NCBI RefSeq assembly: GCF_037026685.1
Contig: NZ_JBANET010000015.1
Location: 61,772-125,771 of the forward strand
Direction of reading: 5' to 3'
DNA length: 64,000 nucleotides
Origin: Orrella sp037026685
GTDB taxonomy: Bacteria; Pseudomonadota; Gammaproteobacteria; Burkholderiales; Burkholderiaceae_B
Every line of letters begins with the position of its first letter. Positions within the stretch are counted from its first letter, which is position 1. Positions 63,001 through 64,000 of this stretch are shown here, one piece after another. The position numbers and the translations under genes are program-made. The notes under the pieces are model-generated. The model was not told the DNA's origin and did no database searches. It saw only the letters and a program-made list of their open reading frames with translations.

Positions 63001-64000
63001 CGGACTCGTAGCCGCCCATGCCGGCCGGTACCCGTACCAGATAGCGCCGGTCCACCCACACGTTGCTGTTGTTCAGCTTGGCGCTGTCGCGGTTGCCAGG
63101 CGCATCGCGCTGTTCGTTGCCCTGGATGTTGATCTGCACATTGTTGGACGCCATCGCCACCTGCACGCCCACGGCGCCGGAGACATCCAGCGCGGCGCCG
63201 TCGCGCACCACGGCGCTGCCCCGCGCGCTGACGGCAAGCTGCCCTCCCGTGGCTAGCGTCAGGCTGCCTTGGGCGAAGTCCACCTGCTGCCCGGAAACGA
63301 TTTCGATACGCGATTGGTCGCGCCGGTCGGCCAGGATGGACAGATTGTCGAAGGCGCCGCTGGCCCCGCCCCGGCGTTGCGCGTCGAGCGTGGCCGACTC
63401 CTCGATCTGCGCCTGGCGCTGGCTGTCGAACGCGGTCTGGCCGTCGTCTTCCAGCATGATGGCCGTGACCGCGCCCTCGCCCAGCGTGACCTGGCCTTGC
63501 GTGTCGCTGGCGCTATTGAGCAGATGAATGGTGCCGCGGGTGTTGACCGTCGTGGTCGCCATCGCCGCGCCTTGCTGGCGCACGTCGTGCCCGGCCAGCG
63601 TGATGTCCCCCTCGCGGGCCTGGATCAGGCCGGTGTTGGCCACGCGGCCGCGCTGGATGGACGGATCGATCAGCGACGCGTCCAGACCTGGATCGGCCTT
63701 GGGCGCCACTTCGTTGCCGCGCGTGGTGGAATACGTGGTGCCGCCGGCCGAGCTGTTGGTTACCAGGCCTTTGCGGATGGCGAAACTGTCGCCTGCCGCA
63801 AGCTGCGCCTGTCCCTTGCGCGTCACGATCTGGCCCTCGTTGCGAACTTCCTGGCCCAGCAGCATCACGTAACCGCCGCCCTGGGTGACGCTGGCAGGCT
63901 CATGGGTTTGCAGCAGCGCACCCTGCTCGACCGTGATCTTGCCCAGGGCCTTGGTAAACGAGGCCGTATTGTTGTCAGCACCGAAGATGCCGCGCTCGCG
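51071..64000 (-). CDS. Giant filamentous-haemagglutinin-like two-partner-secretion exoprotein, 5' end outside window
   Basis: The frame is open for 4309 codons, from the stop at 51071 to the right edge, and the start is not in view. It consists of short beta-strand repeats with N-x-G, D-G-x-x-I and L-x-L-x-A patterns throughout, typical of a beta-helical TpsA protein. Blocks shared with filamentous-haemagglutinin-family outer membrane proteins include NNSNVWVDRRYLVRVPAG (about nt 63000-63070), VAGTYTLLPSTYALLPGAF (near 58850) and a DUF3739-type C-terminal domain (about 51350-51910, IHTNVGGDISIMTPGG). Two Cys (C2006 and C2012 of the visible part) and an RGD (about 2085) are present. Pro/Ala-rich repeats occur near 55300-55650. 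No transporter (TpsB) gene is visible here; it may lie beyond the right edge. Confidence 0.9.
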   Translation of the reverse strand, partial: RERGIFGADNNTASFTKALGKITVEQGALLQTHEPASVTQGGGYVMLLGQEVRNEGQIVTRKGQAQLAAGDSFAIRKGLVTNSSAGGTTYSTTRGNEVAPKADPGLDASLIDPSIQRGRVANTGLIQAREGDITLAGHDVRQQGAAMATTTVNTRGTIHLLNSASDTQGQVTLGEGAVTAIMLEDDGQTAFDSQRQAQIEESATLDAQRRGGASGAFDNLSILADRRDQSRIEIVSGQQVDFAQGSLTLATGGQLAVSARGSAVVRDGAALDVSGAVGVQVAMASNNVQINIQGNEQRDAPGNRDSAKLNNSNVWVDRRYLVRVPAGMGGYESDRWYTAGGLLEVSGYLGTTGRSIGEWMAQGGTVEFAGGEMATRAGSSINLSGGTLDVQSGYIRHSWLRGSDGRLYTVDRAPGDLLYEEGLYRGYARKSERWGHTDLWINPLVARRRSWEEGYTVGRDAGRLVIGTQRAALEGDIETHAFQGERQATAPVAGLDGYRQAQDAVARRGALIIGTIRPVYDESMRNLRYSPAAVVEEIVIGMPPGAGPATDETAGGAEAGTGPASAGASEAAAAGPTRIVLDSAWLNSLELGTLQAYATGAVQVNQAIEVAPGGEIALHAAQVDVNADVVARGGMIALGNMVEQYTDASVGWQERPLTTPVPGGYQAHVKIGGDVTLDARGLWSNLRQDGADIGSLPFADGGLIRVRSSGDVQVAAGALLDVSSGAVLQAGGGLRGGKGGDIVLAADAYPIGGGTNGRLALAGELRGHGVNGGGTLILQTGNAVVIGGQVPGSDGVLHAGDTPLVDLIATESFTIAEGAILPVDYHFTRTHANPGEAVGGAPRVVAADPASWLTLGAAWTLPKAAGENVNYSVALSNGQYLNVDGYSWSTPPTLPAGTVITAIVNPHNFPANHVVDGAILPNGIPLAPTPGVIKAGNVAASDLTYAAGTLIRAGAVLPQTVAVETLLHLDAARFRQGFSRYEVTADDGLAVAEGADLRVTMPVLQADLSVAHTVATGADPRSALTSWLSPLFVENAERGRMTQRGGADLVLTAGTARSMVEAGETPTLAIGQGARVEVDPGHAMALNGNGQINIEGELRAPGGHVGVYGLGYGNEDVGHLKGHDGSVWIGSNAMLDVAGIARTAVDAQGRRYGVVLDGGRIEVGGQYQAYATRAEAIDNFIVVRPGARLDASGAAATLDLGGEGPTGVASDGGVIHLASFNGLYLDGDMLAAAGGAGAAGGTLSLALEAPAYRNAGGPTDRVLAHRELQLVQQQTPEGLSADLRPGQADPGLVYGHGRIGVDRIEAGGFDNLSLLANGVLALGDGVDLSLGQSLHLTSGGISLAEGAPVGARVKLAAPYVRLAGPSRVGKDNYTTPSLKAPSTYEGGMVELQDGTQLRVEAGVLDVVNQVAFGAYGFSMQGGKALVSRPGFEQLELRSQNDLRFLKHTISDRTSLTTEGGLVLAASQIYPATGATAEVRAGRKGAFDQWGVYQVVYDPERVLRIERSGGGATPPVPYSAFGVLRLLSANVDQGGVLRAPLGRLEVGVAATERQMPGAIVLRPGSVTSVSAAGLVMPYGGTVDGLSYNYAGAEVWFHGLGGTLGNVQLTAGSIEVQDGARIDLSGGGELTGAGFLTGRGGSTDARLNPLIQVDPRGRGFTLPALPTNPVYAIVPGVQPVAAPFAAENGAGDPLIGRQITVGAGVPGLVAGTYTLLPSTYALLPGAFRVELNGLASGGAAFGGVNAMRNGSYATAARLGVANTGIADAQTTQAVLTPADTLRRYSQYNETSYAQFGLDWALRDSAPRPQLERDARQLVLAPGSRLDIAAGSADFTPAEGGRGGTVVLNGSRIEILADGAAPTEGFDGTSVYASTLNGLGAAGISIGGSPASEFALQNEDGSTTQNAWRVSLGNGTTAELILRQGAVLEAASVFLVVNDKTSGLTIEQGAGINALGQGKAPWDSTDGYVLQPGQTGVLAVTNGWLNVTSPTADDSWGPRGAGYLDIGTCAAGASCAGETVLYSEGTITAATNKSFELGESVRYGTRNLVLAVGGINVGSAAALAQAEAAGVLPAGLTLNQTVLDRLLRGDTSTGAPALENLILNASDSVNFYGSVNLSTINPATGTSALERLVLGTPAIYGHGGAGDVARIETGTLVWNGATTPAAGVIAGGAGTGSGRFVVDADIIEFGYGPQSQPDTVATHARLALGFANVDLNAGERITANHKGDLAVYQSRGPWDDTAKAWTYGGGNLNINTPLVTGQAGSVNAIKAGGAIAIAARAGSAVPLADSAMLAEALGAELALDAGTHLVLDTAVLLPSGKLTLSAQDDVSLQDGAQLDLAGRKIDFFDVGKYSWGGDVALSSRHGNVVQHAASTIDLGAEYNRAGKLTVLALEGTADLAGGVLGASTGRYDAGGTPVPFAAGYIDVRAQRIADFADLNERLTQGGVFGGRSFQLKQGDLAIGNELKAREINVSVDDGSLTVTGRVDASGEQAGSIRLAANRGVTIAGSAVLDASASVLRRDSYGQAIDAPNRAVIEIDSGGGRLVLADGARMELGVAGASADYGTVALNAPRLGGATGNDVDIDVGGNIAIAGARSIAVNAFYTYDDADPGTDVSVDGRSYQRIDQDYLDEKHGDSVVFIDNALANGTLMNGKLAGLRRYAGQFHLRPGVEIVSNAAFNPDGDLHVDGDIDLSGHRYASVNPRTARTFVYGSGEAGALVLRAAGDLTLFGSITDGFDTTKLGVTADDNGWVLPAGRIPFGGDLVIPHGAMATLDAGTKFAAGRTLNYDLLVAGVTLPAGTLLPAAMPLAQPLALPAGTVLGAAVLDAGGNVLHAAGTVLQAPLTLDPGMQLAAGFRLPAEAHIAATVWPKGVALPVAMTLAQPLALAKGAVVPSETDVVLPGGAEMVNLRPAGTDGTQGRTLALAPMLAPGSQSWDIRLVAGADTAAADARRTLPDSAARLRLSDTHFGMGHVFEPVPGTGTPATYAAAASPEAEALFADLLAWYGFALTPGQAITQAEEQMARDAYLIVDSIMELNDWGYGDVIHVVDAGTPPDMAFRPKPVRQQLFSVLRTGTGDLDLISGGDLEMTSLYGVYTAGTPSAFLDSAYNQARGRLTDGTVLRPEGAPFEALVDGGTDSLYAAWYPEQGGNVLVRAQGDLKGDLVGNNDARNDIGYTFANTRQQIASTTVGNWLWRQGTGSVEAGADAVPTAWWINFGTYVAGGANGARDEYGSWLFGNDPFLVGFTGVGTLGGGNLTVEAGGDAGMIDARGIRSSWDQTAHTPRSQGLHLVVASSGRIAPDGALVQTGGGDLALRLGGSLNPDPALRLNEHDLNSTFVNLRGATAIDAGAIGGVKLGYGGMGQMDSRLGNVYAAGGGQATGGPILVLGDSAARIDTRGDLVLGGTADPGRTLLLNAAPFSYQGTAHEGDGWTWFSLWTPATAIDLFSAGGNLTPTTTWDERDLNETVRGGGKGRNQSANNDGSFYPSVLRAVAASGSLYYGASASGARHTGVGILRYAYGTVLAPSPVGAQFVNATGKGELQLLAQDSIHGAGYVFSTSTADPRGMASPFRPGFVGKVAETGGGQYGTDPLLVHNALAEAAQLNDWLASYGTLGRGNTAALFAFGGTATVADAVVGREPARYYAVQGDIVGLRVGQEVLLGFPAGAAGSRYEASGPVAIRAGRDIVGSGTPLGKKDPTAGRLDSTASTRGNLIAHAYADEISVVQAGRDLRDSSFYVLGPGLLDISAGRHVYLANNGEFKSLGPVGNVAASDDRSGGASISVAAGVGEGAHWDAFAQRYLDPANLADPDLPLAEQPGKAVTLYSGELTLAQWLRREFGYAGDESGAPAFLAQKQAELDAARGAALAEGRTASSRSLAREFQQESQLYLVNWLSGRFAGPNGQGLRFDAETMDARAFFGTLPPEQQRAYLRNVYYAELRESGREYNDPDGKRFGSYLRGREAIAILFPEQDAQGRALTYEGDLTMFSSALYYNADYANNPVGQARPRPGVSYITKAQWEALGSPGYGVSFYDVLDAGIHTNVGGDISIMTPGGRTLVGIDGGFNPGPDSGVITQGDGNINLYALESILLGQSRIFTTFGGSILAWSAQGDINAGRGSKTTMVYTPQRREYDIMGNVALSPSAPSTGAGIATLNPIPEVPPGDIDLIAPLGTIDAGEAGIRVSGDVNLAALRVVNAENIQVQGEAVGIPVVVAVNTGALTSASAASSAAADAAQESVARSRAAARQNLPSIISVQILGFGEEHGASAAPAPARSSAAQPADYRPDHPVQVLGRGQAPAQAARLTPEERRGVGL

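Overview
The window is chromosomal DNA from a GC-rich betaproteobacterium, most likely a Bordetella of the classical (bronchiseptica/parapertussis/pertussis) group. The supporting features are the gyrA-serC-pheA and pyrG-kdsA-DUF1330-eno-ftsB gene orders, a tmRNA with tag ANDERFALAA, Bug-type (TctC) periplasmic binding proteins, a decayed IS481-family transposase whose residues match the Bordetella element closely, an autotransporter and a giant filamentous-haemagglutinin-like gene. The species cannot be fixed from the sequence alone.

Layout, 1-9 kb: the leftward operon gyrA-serC-pheA (pheA runs off the left edge), then rightward ompA, ubiG and gph. Between ubiG and gph lie three perfect 80-bp tandem repeats that keep a chain of ATGA stop/start overlaps. 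Two small hypothetical genes and an IS481-family remnant follow. 8.4-15.4 kb: a likely surface/virulence module on the minus strand (7TMR-DISM sensor kinase, autotransporter, lipoprotein hydrolase) with a divergent OmpR-type response regulator, then ssrA (tmRNA). 15.5-30.2 kb: mostly single or paired genes, including membrane proteins, an HD-GYP protein with a large insertion, a 2-keto-4-pentenoate hydratase-like protein, HemJ, an RlmL-type methyltransferase, a strong candidate small RNA with its own promoter and terminator, an RDD protein, an LpxH-like phosphoesterase, an acyl-CoA synthetase, a gamma-class carbonic anhydrase, Hsp33 and an orphan TadE-like protein.

30.2-37.2 kb is a coherent catabolic unit: a GntR regulator with two winged-helix segments, a complete tripartite tricarboxylate transporter (TctC-TctB-TctA), an Ldh2-type dehydrogenase and an altronate/galactarate dehydratase family enzyme. 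It probably takes up and degrades a hydroxy or sugar acid. 37.6-44.9 kb is the leftward housekeeping run LysR-pepP-pyrG-kdsA-DUF1330-eno-ftsB. 45.0-51.0 kb holds a tartrate/malate dehydrogenase with a Bug protein, a 3-oxoacid CoA-transferase pair, a thioesterase and ETF:ubiquinone oxidoreductase, all of which feed acyl or keto acids into central metabolism. 51.07-64.0 kb is a single leftward open frame of at least 4309 codons. It encodes a two-partner-secretion exoprotein with a DUF3739-type C-terminus, and its 5' end lies outside the window.

The parts most worth a second look are the coupled tandem mini-ORFs between ubiG and gph, the candidate small RNA at 24.08-24.26 kb, the sensor/autotransporter locus, and unusual details of the giant exoprotein, GyrA, the GntR regulator and the HD-GYP protein.
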